From positions 992,001-1,056,000 of the forward strand of contig NC_079888.1 in the NCBI RefSeq assembly GCF_029227915.1: DNA of 64,000 nt, given 5' to 3'. Source of the stretch: Hydractinia symbiolongicarpus. Taxonomy: Eukaryota > Cnidaria > Hydrozoa > Anthoathecata > Hydractiniidae. The position numbers and the translations under genes are program-made. The notes beneath the pieces were generated by a model. That model had not been told where the DNA came from, searched no databases, and saw nothing but the letters and a program-made list of their open reading frames with translations. Shown here in pieces: positions 1-13,000 of the stretch. Position 1 is the stretch's first letter. Every line of letters begins with the position of its first letter.

Positions 1-3000
1 AAAGTCAATGAAATGTAGTTTTTGGAACTGTATCTATTTCTTCAGCGCCAACTAACAGCTAGGGTTGCTCCCACAGTTAAGAATGACTTATTTATCATAA
101 TTTTTAAATGAAGCGCTACCACTGCGCCCAGTGTAACCGCTGAGTTCCAGCAATCATGTCAAATTAAGACGATTGTCATTCCTTTGAGACCAAGCGGCTC
201 ATTTATCACATCTAACAGGTCACAGTCCAGAAACAGTTCAATTAATTCCCACAGTCAATCGTTTCTCTTTTAAAAGCGATACAACTTAGTAAGATCGGAA
301 CAAATCGCTAAATACATGTTGGTACGAATACGTGACGCAATCGTTGTAACTGAAACGGATTGACACCGTTAGAAAGTCAATGAAAAGTAGTTTTTGAAAC
401 TCTCTATGTTTTTTCAGCGCGAACTAACGGCTAGGATTGGTCCCACAGTAAAAAATGACTTATTTATCTAAATTTTTAAATGAAGCGCTACCACAGGGTC
501 CAGTGTAATCGTTGAGTTCCGGCAATCATGTCGAGTTAAAAAGAATGTTATTTCTTGGAGTTCAATTGGCTCATTTATCACATTTATAAGGTCACAGTCC
601 AGAAACAGTTCAATTAATTCCCACAGTCAATCGTTTCACTTTTAAAAGCGATACAACTTAGTAAGATCGGAACAAATCGCTAAATACATGTTGGTACGAA
701 TACGTGACGCAATCGTTGTAACTCAAACGGATTGACACCGTTAGAAAGTCAATGAAAAGTAGTTTTTGAAACTGTCTCTGTTTTTTCAGCGCGAACTAAC
801 GGCTAGGATTGGTCCCATAGTAAAAAATGACTTATTTATCTAAATTTTTAAATGAAGCGCTACCACAGGGTCCAGTGTAATCGTTGAGTTCCGGGAATCA
901 TGTCGAGTTAAAAAGAATGTTATTTCTTGGAGTCCAATTGGCTCATTTATCACATTTATAAGGTCACAGTCCAGAATCAGTTTAATTAAGTCCCGCAGTC
1001 AATCGTTTCACTTTTAAAAGCGATAAAACTTAGTAATATCGGAAAAAACGCTAAATACATGTTGGTACGAATATGTGAAGCAACCGTTGTAACTCAAAGG
1101 TATTGACACCGTTAGAAAGTCAATGAAAGGTAGTTTTTGAAACTGTATCTATTTCTTCAGCGCCAACTAACGGCTAGGGTTGCTCCCACAGTTAAACATG
1201 ACTTATTTATCATAATTTTTAAATGAAGCGCTACCACAGCGCCCAGTGTAACCGCTGAGTTCCAGCAATCATGTCAAATTAAGACGATTGTCATTCCTTT
1301 GAGACCAAGCGGCTCATTTATCACATCTAACAGGTCACAGTCCAGAATCAGTTCAACTAAGTTCCACAGTCAATCGGTTCACCGTTAAAAGCGATACAAC
1401 TTAGTAATATCGGAACAAAGGCACTAAATACATGTTGGTACGAATATGTGACGCAACTGTTGCAACTCAAACGGATTGACACCGTTAGAAGGTCAATGAA
1501 ATGTAGTTTTTGAAACTGTCTCTATTTCTTCAGTGCGAACTAACGGCTAGAATTGGTCCCACAGTAAAAAATGACTTATTTATCTTAATTTTTAAACAAA
1601 GCGCTTCCACACCGCCCAGTGTAATCGCTGAGTTCCAGAAATCATGACAAATTAAGAAGAATGTCATTGCTTGAAGTCCAATTGGCTCATTTATCACATT
1701 TATCAAGTCACAGTCCAGAATCAGTTCAACTAAGTTCCACAGTCAATCGGTTCACCGTTAAAAGCGATACAACTTAGTAATATCGGAACAAAATCTTTAA
1801 ATACATGTTGGTACGAATATGTGAAGCAACCGTTGTAACTCAAACGGATCGACACCGTTAAAAAGTCAATGAAATGTAGTTTTTGAAACTGTCTCTACTT
1901 CTTCAGCGCGAACTAACGACTAGGATTGGTCCTACAGTAAAAAATGACTTATTTATCTTATTTTTTAAATAAAGCGCTCCCACAGCGCCTAGTGTAATCG
2001 CTGAGTCCCGGCAATCATGTCGAGTTAAAAAGAATGTTATTTCTTGGAGTTCAATTGGCTCATTTATCACATTTATAAGGTCACAGTCCAGAAACAGTTC
2101 AATTAATTCCCACATTCAATCGTTTCACTTTTAAAAGCGATACAACTTAGTAAGATCGGAAAAAATCGCTAAATACACGTTGGTACGAATACGTGACGCA
2201 ATCGTTGTAACTCAAACGGATTGACACCGTTAGAAAGTCAATGAAAAGTAGTTTTTGAAACTGTCTCTGTTTTTTCAGCGCGAACTAACGGATAGGATTG
2301 GTTCCACAGTAAAAAATTATTTATTTATCGAAATTTCTAGATAAAGCGCTACCACAGGGTCCAGTGTAATCGCTGAGTTCCGGCAATCATGTCGAGTTAA
2401 AAAGAATGTTATTTCTTGGAGCTCAATTGGCTCATTTATCACATTTATAAGGTCACAGTCCAGAAACAGTTCAATTAATTCCCACAGTCAATCGTTTCAC
2501 TTTTAAAAGCGATATAACTTAGTAAGATCGGAACAAATCGCTAAATACATGTTGGTACGAATACGTGACGCAATCGTTGTAACTCAAACAGATTGACACC
2601 GTTAGAAAGTCAATGAAAAGTAGTTTTTGAAACTGTCTCTGTTTTTTCAGCGCGAACTAACGGCTAGGATTGGTCCCATAGTAAAAAACGACTTATTTAT
2701 CTAAATTTTTATATGAAGCGCTACCACAGGGTCCAGTGTAATCGTTGAGTTCCGGCAATCATGTCGAGTTAAAAAGAATGTTATTTCTTGGAGTCCAATT
2801 GGCTCATTTATCACATTATAAGGTCACAGTCCAGAATCAGTTCAATTAAGTCCCACAGTCAATCGTTTCTCTTTTAAAAGCGATACAACTTAGTAATATC
2901 GGAACAAATCGCTAAATACATGTTGGTACGAATATGTGAAGCAACCGTTGTAACTCAAACGGATTGACACCGTTAGAAAGTCAATGAAAAGTAGTTTTTG

Positions 3001-3938
3001 AAACTGTCTCTGTTTTTTCAGCGTGAACTAACGGATAGTATTGGTCCCACAGTAAAAAATTACTTATTTATCGAAATTTCTAAATAAAGCGCTACCACAG
3101 GGTCCAGTGTAATCGCTGAGTTCCGGCAATCATGTCGAGTTAAAAAGAATGTTATTTCTTGGAGTTCAATTGGCTCATTTATCACATTTATAAGGTCACA
3201 GTCCAGAAACAGTTCAATTAATTCCCACAGTCAATCGTTTCTCTTTTAAAAGCGATACAACTTAGTAAGATCGGAACAAATCGCTAAATACATGTTGGTA
3301 CGAATACGTGACGCAATCGTTGTAACTCAAACAGATTGACACCGTTAGAAAGTCAATGAAAAGTAGTTTTTGAAACTGTCTCTCTTTTTTCAGCGCAAAT
3401 TAACGGCTAGGATTGGTCCCATAGTAAAAAACGACTTATTTATCTAAATTTTTAAATGAAGCGCTACCACAGGGTCCAGTGTAATCGTTGAGTTCCGGGA
3501 ATCATGTCGAGTTAAAAAGAATGTTATTTCTTGGAGTCCAATTGGCTCATTTATCACATTTATAAGGTCACAGTCCAGAAACAGTTCAATTAATTCCCAC
3601 AGTCAATCGTTTCTCTTTTAAAAGCGATACAACTTAGTAAGATCGGAACAAATCGCTAAATACATGTTGGTACGAATACGTGACGCAATCGTTGTAACTC
3701 AAACGGATTGACACCGTTAGAAAGTCAATGAAAAGTAGTTTTTGAAACTGTCTATGATTTTCAGCGCGAACTAACGGCTAGGATTGGTCCCACAGTAAAA
3801 AATGACTTATTTATCTAAATTTTTAAATGAAGCGCTACCACAGGGTCCAGTGTAATCGTTGAGTTCCGGCAATCATGTCGAGTTAAAAAGAATGTTATTT
3901 CTTGGAGTTCAATTGGCTCATTTATCAGGTCACAGTCC
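1..3938. repeat. Satellite block I: mixed C-type and cagggtccag-type monomers
   Basis: About 10.5 monomers. C-type copies (gccaactaacagctaggg or gccaactaacggctaggg, gaccaagcggctc) occur at 1-359 and about 1105-1477, interspersed with copies carrying cagggtccag, gttccggcaatcatgtcgag and gttttttcagcgcgaac. Two similar copies with the variant ttatcgaaatttcta lie about 746 bp (two monomers) apart, near 2325 and 3070. The block ends in a monomer with a 9-bp deletion at about 3921-3927. No gene is seen. Confidence 0.85.
3920..3930. other. 9-bp deletion between short direct repeats in a monomer
   Basis: The usual segment reads atttatcacatttatcagg. Here it is shortened to atttatcagg, with one copy of the direct repeat atttatca and the bases between removed. 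This fits replication slippage or short-repeat recombination. The monomer is correspondingly short: tgacacc starts at 3709 and 4072, a spacing of 363 bp. Confidence 0.8.
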
Positions 3939-6900
3939 AGAATCACTTCAACTAAGTCCCACAGTCAATCGGTTCACCGTTAAAAGCGATACAACTTAGT
4001 AATATCGGAACAAAATCACTAAATACATGTTGGTACGAATATGTGATACAATCGCTGTAACTCAAACGGATTGACACCGTTAGAAAGTCAATGAAAGGTA
4101 GTTTTTGAAACTGTCTCTATTTCTTCAGCGTGAACTAACGGATAGGATTGGTCCCACAGTAAAAAATGACTTATTTATCTAAATTTTTAAATTAGGCGCT
4201 ACCACAGGGTCCAGTGTAATCGTTGAGTTCCGGCAATCATGTCGAGTTAAAAAGAATGTTATTTCTTGGAGTCCAATTGGCTCATTTATCACATTTATAA
4301 TGTCACAGTCCAGAATCAGTTCAATTAAGTCCCACAGTCAATCGTTTCACTTTTAAAAGTGATACAACTTAGTAATATCGGAAAAAATCGCTAAATACAT
4401 GTTGGTACGAATATGTGAAGCAACCGTTGTAACTCAAACGGGTTGACACCGTTAGAAAGTCGATGAAAGGTGGTTTTTGAAACTGTCTCTATTTCTTCAG
4501 CGCGAAATAACGGCTAGGATTGGCCCCACAGTAAAAAATGACTTATTTATCTAAATTTTTAAATGAAGTGCTACCACAGGGTCCAGTGTAATCGTTGAGT
4601 TCCGGCAATCATGTCGAGTTAAAAAGAATGTTATTTCTTGGAGTCCAATTGGCTTATTTATCACATTTATAAGGTGACAGTCCAGAATCAGTTCAACTAT
4701 GTCCCACAGTGAATCGGTTCACCGTTACAAGCGATACAACTTATTAATATCGGAACAAAATCACTAAATACATGTTGGTACGAATATGTGACGCAACCGT
4801 TGTAACTCAAGCGGATTGACACCGTTAAAAAGACAATGAAATGTAGTTTTTGAAACTGTCTCTATTTCTTCAGCGTGAACTAACGGCTAGGATTGGTCCC
4901 ACAGTAAAAAATGACTTATTTATCGAAATCTTTAAATGAAGCGCTACCACAGGGTCCAGTGTAATCGTTGAGTTCCGGCAATCATGTCGAGTTAAAAAGA
5001 ATGTTATTTCGTGGAGTCCAATTGGCTCATTTATCACATTTATAAGGTCACAGTCCAGAATCAGTTCAACTAAGTCCCACAGTCAATAGGTTCACTGTTG
5101 AAAGCCACACAACTTAGTAATATCGGAACAAAATCACTAAATACATGTTGGTACGAATATGTGACGCAACCGTTGTAACTCAAGCGGATTGACACCGTTA
5201 AAAAGACAATGAAATGTAGTTTTTGAAACTGTCTCTATTTCTTCAGCGCGAACTAGCGCCTAGGATTGGTCCCACAGTAAAAAATGACTTATTTATCTAA
5301 ATTTTTAAATGAAGCGCTACCACAGGGTCCAGTGTAATCGCTGAGTTCCGGCAATTATGTCGAGTTAAAAAGAATGTTATTTCTTGGAGTTCAATTGGCC
5401 CATTTATCACATTTATAACGTCACAGTCCAGAATCAGTTCAACTAAGTCCCACAGTCAATCGGTTCACCGTTAAAAGCGATACAACTTAGTAATATCGGA
5501 ACAAAATCACTAAATACATGTTGGTACGAATTTGTGACACGATCGTTGTAACTCAAACGGATTGACACCGTTAAAAAGTCAATGAAATGTAGTTTTTGAA
5601 ACTGTCTCTATTTCTTCAGCGCGAACTAACGGCTAGGATTGGTCCCACAGTGAAAAATGACTTATTTATCTAAATTTTTAAATGAAGCGCTACCACAGGG
5701 TCCAGTGTAATCGTTGAGTTCCGGCAATCATGTCGAGTTAAAAAGAATGTTATTTCTTGGAGTCCAATTGGCTTATTTATCACATTTATAAGGTGACAGT
5801 CCAGAATCAGTTCAACTATGTCCCACAGTGAATCGGTTCACCGTTACAAGCGATACAACTTATTAATATCGGAACAAAATCACTAAATACATGTTGGTAC
5901 GAATATGTGACGCAACCGTTGTAACTCAAGCGGATTGACACCGTTAAAAAGACAATGAAATGTAGTTTTTGAAACTGTCTCTATTTCTTCAGCGTGAACT
6001 AACGGCTAGGATTGGTCCCACAGTAAAAAATGACTTATTTATCGAAATCTTTAAATGAAGCGCTACCACAGGGTCCAGTGTAATCGTTGAGTTCCGGCAA
6101 TCATGTCGAGTTAAAAAGAATGTTATTTCGTGGAGTCCAATTGGCTCATTTATCACATTTATAAGGTCACAGTCCAGAATCAGTTCAACTAAGTCCCACA
6201 GTCAATAGGTTCACTGTTGAAAGCCACACAACTTCGTAATATCGGAACAAAATCACTAAATACATGTTGGTACGAATATGTGACGCAACCGTTGTAACTC
6301 AAGCGGATTGACACCGTTAAAAAGACAATGAAATGTAGTTTTTGAAACTGTCTCTATTTCTTCAGCGCGAACTAGTGCCTAGGATTGGTCCCACAGTAAA
6401 AAATGACTTATTTATCTAAATTTTTAAATGAAGCGCTACCACAGGGTCCAGTGTAATCGCTGAGTTCCGGCAATTATGTCGAGTTAAAAAGAATGTTATT
6501 TCTTGGAGTTCAATTGGCCCATTTATCACATTTATAACGTCACAGTCCAGAATCAGTTCAACTAAGTCCCACAGTCAATCGGTTCACCGTTAAAAGCGAT
6601 ACAACTTAGTAATATCGGAACAAAATCACTAAATACATGTTGGTACGAATTTGTGACACGATCGTTGTAACTCAAACGGATTGACACCGTTAAAAAGTCA
6701 ATGAAATGTAGTTTTTGAAACTGTCTCTATTTCTTCAGCGCGAACTAACGGCTAGGATTGGTCCCACAGTGAAAAATGACTTATTTATCTAAATTTTTAA
6801 ATGAAGCGCTACCACAGGGTGCAGTGTAATCGCTGAGTTCCGGCAATCATGTGGAGTTAAAAAGAATGTTATTTCTTGGAGTTCAATTGGCCCATTTATC

Positions 6901-9900
6901 ACATTTATAAGGTCACAGTCCAGAATCAGTTCAACTAAGTCCCACAGTTAATCGGTTCACCGTTAAAAGCGATACAACTTAGTAATATCGGAACAAAATC
7001 ACTAAATACATGTTGATACGAATATGTGACGCAACCGTTGTAACTCAAACGGATTGACACCTTTAAAAAGACAATGAAATGTAGTTTTTGAAACTGTCTC
7101 TATTTCTTCAGCGTGAACAAACGGCTAGGATTGGTCCCACAGTAAAAAATGACTTATTAATGTTACTTTTTAAATGAAGCGGTACTACACCGCCCAGTGT
7201 ATTCGCTGAGTACCAGCAATCCTGTCAAATTAAGAAGAATGTCATATCCTTGGAGTCCAATTGGCTGATTTATCACATTTATCAGGTCACAGTCCAGCAT
7301 CAGTTCAACTAAGTCCCACAGTCAATCGGTTCACCGTTAAAAGCGATACAACTTAGTAATATCGGAACAAAATCACTAAATACATGTTGGTACGAATATG
7401 TGACACGATCGTTGTAACTCAAACGGATTGACACCGTTAAAAAGTCAATGAAATGTAGTTTTTGAAACTGTCTCTATTTATTCAGCGCGAACTAACGGCT
7501 AGGATTGGTCCCACAGTGAAAAATAACTTATTTATCTAAATTTTTAAATGAAGCGCTACCACAGGGTCCAGTGTAATCGCTGAGTTCCGGCAATTATGTC
7601 GAGTTAAAAAGAATGTTATTTCTTGGAGTTCAATTGGCTCATTTATCACATTTATCAGGTCACAGTCCAGAATCAGTTCAACTAAGTCCCACAGTCAATC
7701 GGTTCACCGTTAAAAGCGATACAACTTAGTAATATCGGAACAAAATCACTAAATACATGTTGGTACGAATATGTGACACGATCGTTGTAACTCAAACGGA
7801 TTGACACCGTTAAAAAGTCAATGAAATGTAGTTTTTGAAACTGTCTCTATTTCTTCAGCGCAAACTAACGGCTAGGATTGGTCTCACAGTGAAAAATGAC
7901 TTATTTATCTAAATTTTTAAATGAAGCGCTACCACAGGGTCCAGTGTAATCGCTGAGTTCCGGCAATTATGTCGAGTTAAAAAGAATGTTATTTCTTGGA
8001 GTTCAATTGGCTCATATATCACATTTATCAGGTCACAGTCCAGAATCAGTTCAACTAAGTCCCACAGTCAATCGGTTCACCGTTAAAAGCGATACAACTT
8101 AGTAATATCGGAACAAAATAACTAAATACATGTTGGTACGAATATGTGACGCAACCGTTGTAACTCAAGCGGATTGACACCGTTAAAAAGACAATGAAAT
8201 GTAGTTTTTGAAACTGTCTCTATTTCTTCAGCGTGAACTAACGGCTAGGATTGGTCCCACAGTAAAAATTGACTTATTAATCTTACTTTTTAAATGAAGC
8301 GCTACCACACCGCCCAGTGTAATCGCTGAGTACCAGCAATCCTGTCAAATTAAGAAGAGTGTCATTCCTTGGAGTCCAATTGGCTCATTTATCACATTTA
8401 TCAGGTCACAGTCCAGAATCAGTTCAACTAAGTCCCACAGTCAATCGGCTCACCGTTAAAAGCGATACAACTTAGTAATATCGGAACAAAATCACTAAAT
8501 ACATGTTGGTACGAATATGTGACACAATCGTTGTAACTCAAACGGATTGACACCGTTAGAAAGTCAATGAAATGTAGTTTTTGAAACTGTCTCTATTTCT
8601 TCAGCGCGAACTAGCGCCTAGGATTGGTCCCACAGTAAAAAATGCCTTATTTATCTAAATTTTTAAATAAAGCGCTACCACAGGGTGCAGTGTAATCGTT
8701 GAGTTCCGGAAATCATGTGGAGTTAAAAAGAATGTTATTTCTTGGAGTTCAATTGGCCCATTTATCACATTTATAAGGTCACAGTCCACAATCAGTTCAA
8801 CTAAGTCCCACAGTCAATCGGTTCACCGTTAAAAGCGATTCAACTTAGTAATATCGAAACAAAATCACTAAATACATGTTGATACGAATATGTGACGCAA
8901 CCGTTGTAACTCAAACGGATTGACACCGTTAGAAAGTCAATGAAATGTAGTTTTTGAAACTGTCTCTATTTCTTCAGCGTGAACACACGGCTAGGATTGG
9001 TCCCACAGTAAAAATTGACTTATTAATCTTACTTTTTAAATGAAGCGCTACCACACCGCCCAGCGCAATCGCTGAATACCAGCAATCCTGTCAAATTAAG
9101 AAGAATGTCATTCCTTGGAGTCCAATTGGCTCATTTATCACATTTATCCGGTCACAGTCCAGAATCAGTTCAACTAAGTCCCACAGTCAATCGGTTCACC
9201 GTTAAAAGCGATACAAATTAGTAATATCGGAACAAAATCACTAAATATATGTTGGTACGAATATGTGACACAATCGTTGTAACTCAAACGGATTGACACC
9301 GTTAGAAAGTCAATGAAATGTAGTTTTTGAAACTGTCTCTATTTCTTCAGCGCGAAAAAGCGCCTAGGATTAGTCCCACAGTAAAAAATGCCTTATTTAT
9401 CTAAATTTTTAAATAAAGCGCTACCACAGGGTGCAGTGTAATCGTTGAGTTCCGGCAATCATGTGGAGTTAAAAAGAATGTTATTTCTTGGAGTTTAATT
9501 GGCCCATTTATCACATTTATAAGGTCACAGTCCAGAATCAGTTCAACTAAGTCCCACAGTCAATCGGTTCACCGTTAAAAGCGATACAACTTAGTAATAT
9601 CGGAACAAAATCACTAAATACATGTTGATACGAATATGTGACGCAACCGTTGTAACTCAAACGGATTGACATCTTTAAAAAGACAATGAAATGTAGTTTT
9701 TGAAACTGTCTCTATTTCTTCAGCGTGAACAAACGGCTAGGATTGGTCCCACAGTAAAAAATGACTTATTAATGTTACTTTTTAAATGAAGCAGTACCAC
9801 ACCGCCCAGTGTATTCGCTGAGTACCAGCAATCCTGTCAAATTAAGAAGAATGTCATATCCTTGGAGTCCAATTGGCTGATTTATCACATCTATAAGGTC

Positions 9901-10040
9901 ACAGTCCAGAATCAGTTCAATTAAGTCCCACAGTCAACCGTTTCACTTTTAAAAGCGATACAACTTAGTAATATCGGAACAAAATCACTAAATACATGTT
10001 GGTACGAATATGTGACACAATCGTTGTAACTCAAACGGAT
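3939..10040. repeat. Satellite block II: transitional monomers with attaat-type copies
   Basis: About 16 monomers. The first part has cagggtccag-type copies, including the 3-monomer duplication at 4560-6796. From about 7.1 kb a new kind appears (gacttattaatcttac or attaatgttac, caccgcccagtgta, agtaccagcaatcctg), alternating with copies carrying ctagcgcctagg and gtggagtt from about 8.55 kb. The last copies (M2, M3, M2, M1 from about 8.55 to 10.04 kb) lead directly into the 8-monomer higher-order repeat. No gene is seen. Confidence 0.85.
4560..6796. repeat. Tandem duplication of a 3-monomer unit (1118 bp)
   Basis: Two adjacent copies of a three-monomer block at an offset of 1118 bp. Private variants occur in both: ggcttatttatcac with aaggtgacag (about 4650 and 5770), tcgaaatctttaaatg (about 4923 and 6041), ttatttcgtggagtcc (about 5005 and 6123) and gaatttgtgacacgatcg (about 5528 and 6646). 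Similarity fades just before 4560 and after 6796. The private markers show a recent duplication of the whole block rather than ordinary monomer similarity. Confidence 0.85.
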
Positions 10041-13000
10041 TGACACCGTTAGAAAGTCAATGAAATGTAGTTTTTGAAACTGTCTCTATTTCTTCAGCGC
10101 GAACTAGCGCCTAGGATTGGTCCCACAGTAAAAAATGCCTTATTTATCTAAATTTTTAAATAAAGCGCTACCACAGGGTGCAGTGTAATCGTTGAGTTCC
10201 GGCAATCATGTGGAGTTAAAAAGAATGTTATTTCTTGGAGTTCAATTGGCCCATTTATCACATTTATTAGGTCACAGTCCAGAATCAGTTCAACTAAGTC
10301 CCACAGTCAATCGGTTCACCGTTAAAAGCGATACAACTTAGTAATATCGGAACAAAATCACTAAATACATGTTGATACGAATATGTGACGCAACCGTTGT
10401 AACTCAAACGGATTGACACCTTTAAAAAGACAATGAAATGTAGTTTTTGAAACTGTCTCTATTTCTTCAGCGTGAACAAACGGTTAGGATTGGTCCCACA
10501 GTAAAAATTGACTTATTAATCTTACTTTTTAAATGAAGCGCTACCACACCGCCCAGTGTAATCGCTGAATACCAGCAATCCTGTCAAATTAAGAAGAATG
10601 TCATTCCTTGGAGTCCAATTGGCTCATTTATCACATTTATCAGGTCACAGTCCAGAATCAGTTCAACTAAGTCCCACAGTCAATCGGTTCACCGTAAAAG
10701 CGATACAAATTAGTAATATCGGAACAAAATCACTAAATACATGTTGGTACGAATATGTGACACGATCGTTGTAACTCAAACGGATTGACACCGTTAAAAA
10801 GTCAATGAAATGTAGTTTTTGAAACTGTCTCTATTTCTTCAGCGCGAACTAACGGCTAGGATTGGTCTCACAGTGAAAAATGACTTATTTATTCAAATTT
10901 TTATATGAAGCGCTACCACAGGGTCCAGTGTAATCGTTGAGTTCCGGGAATCATGTCGAGTTAAAAAGAATGTTATTTCTTGGAGTCCAATTGGCTCATT
11001 TATCACATTTATAAGGTCACGGTCCAGAATCAGTTCAATTAAGTCCCACAGTCAACCGTTTCACTTTTAAAAGCGATACAACATAGTAATATCGGAAAAA
11101 ATCGCTAAATACATGTTGGTACAAATATGTGAAGCAACCGTTGTAACTCAAACGGATTGACACCGTTAGAAAGTCAATGAAAGGTAGTTTTTGAAACTGT
11201 CTCTATTTCTTCGGCGTGAACTAACGGATAGGATTGTTCCCACAGTAAAAAATGACTTATTTATCGAAATTTTTAAATTAAGCGCTACCACAGGGTCCAG
11301 TGTAATCGCTGAGTTTCGGCAATCACGTCGAGTTAAAAAGAACGTTATTTCTTGGAGTCCAATTGGCTCATTTATCACATTTACCAGGTCACAGTCCAGA
11401 ATCAGTTCAACTATGTCCCACAGTCAATCGGTTCACCGTTAAAAGCGATACAACTTAGTAACATCGGAACAAAATCACTAAATACATGTTGGTACGAATA
11501 TGTGACACAATCGTTGTAACTGAAACGGATTGACACCGTTAGAAAGTCAATGAAAGGTGTTTTTTGAAACTGTCTCTATTTCTTCAGCGTGAACTAACGG
11601 ATAGGATTGGTCTCACAGTAAAAAATGACTTATTTATCGAAATTTTCAAATGAAGCGCTACCACAGAGTCCAGTGTAATCGTTGAGTTCCGGCAATCATG
11701 TGGAGTTAAAAAGAATGTTATTTCTTGGAGTTCAATTGGCCCATTTATCACATTTATAAGGTCACAGTCCAGAATCAGTTCAACTAAGTCCCACAGTCAA
11801 TCGGTTCACCGTTAAAAGCGATACAACTTAGTAATATCGGAACAAAATCACTAAATACATGTTGATACGAATATGTGACGCAACCGTTGTAACTCAAACG
11901 GATTGACACCGTTAGAAAGTCAATGAAATGTAGTTTTTGAAACTGTCTCTATTTCTTCAGTGCGAACTAGCGCCTAGGATTGGTCCCACAGTAAAAAATG
12001 CCTTATTTATCTAAATTTTTAAATAAAGCGCTACCACAGGGTGCAGTGTAATCGTTGAGTTCCGGCAATCATGTGGAGTTAAAAAGAATGTTATTTCTTG
12101 GAGTTTAATTGGCCCATTTATCACATTTATAAGGTCACAGTCCAGAATCAGTTCAACTAAGTCCCACAGTCAATCGGTTCACCGTTAAAAGCGATACAGC
12201 TTAGTAATATCGGAACAAAATCACTAAATACATGTTGATACGAATATGTGACGCAACCGTTGTAACTCAAACGGATTGACATCTTTAAAAAGACAATGAA
12301 ATGTAGTTTTTGAAACTGTCTCTATTTCTTCAGCGTGAACAAACGGCTAGGATTGGTCCCACAGTAAAAAATGACTTATTAATGTTACTTTTTAAATGAA
12401 GCAGTACCACACCGCCCAGTGTATTCGCTGAGTACCAGCAATCCTGTCAAATTAAGAAGAATGTCATATCCTTGGAGTCCAATTGGCTGATTTATCACAT
12501 TTATCAGGTCACAGTCCAGAATCAGTTCAACTAAGTCCCACAGTCAATCGGTTCACCGTTAAAAGCGATACAACTTAGTAATATCGGAACAAAATCACTA
12601 AATACATGTTGGTACAAATATGTGACACGATCGTTGTAACTCAAACGGATTGACACCGTTAAAAAGTCAATGAAATGTAGTTTTTGAAACTGTCTCTATT
12701 TCTTCAGCGCGAACTAACGGCTAGGATTGGTCCCACAGTAAAAAATGACTTATTAATGTTACTTTTTAAATGAAGCAGTACCACACCGCCCAGTGTATTC
12801 GCTGAGTACCAGCAATCCTGTCAAATTAAGAAGAATGTCATATCCTTGGAGTCCAATTGGCTGATTTATCACATCTATAAGGTCACAGTCCAGAATCAGT
12901 TCAATTAAGTCCCACAGTCAACCGTTTCACTTTTAAAAGCGATACAACTTAGTAATATCGGAACAAAATCACTAAATACATGTTGGTACGAATATGTGAC

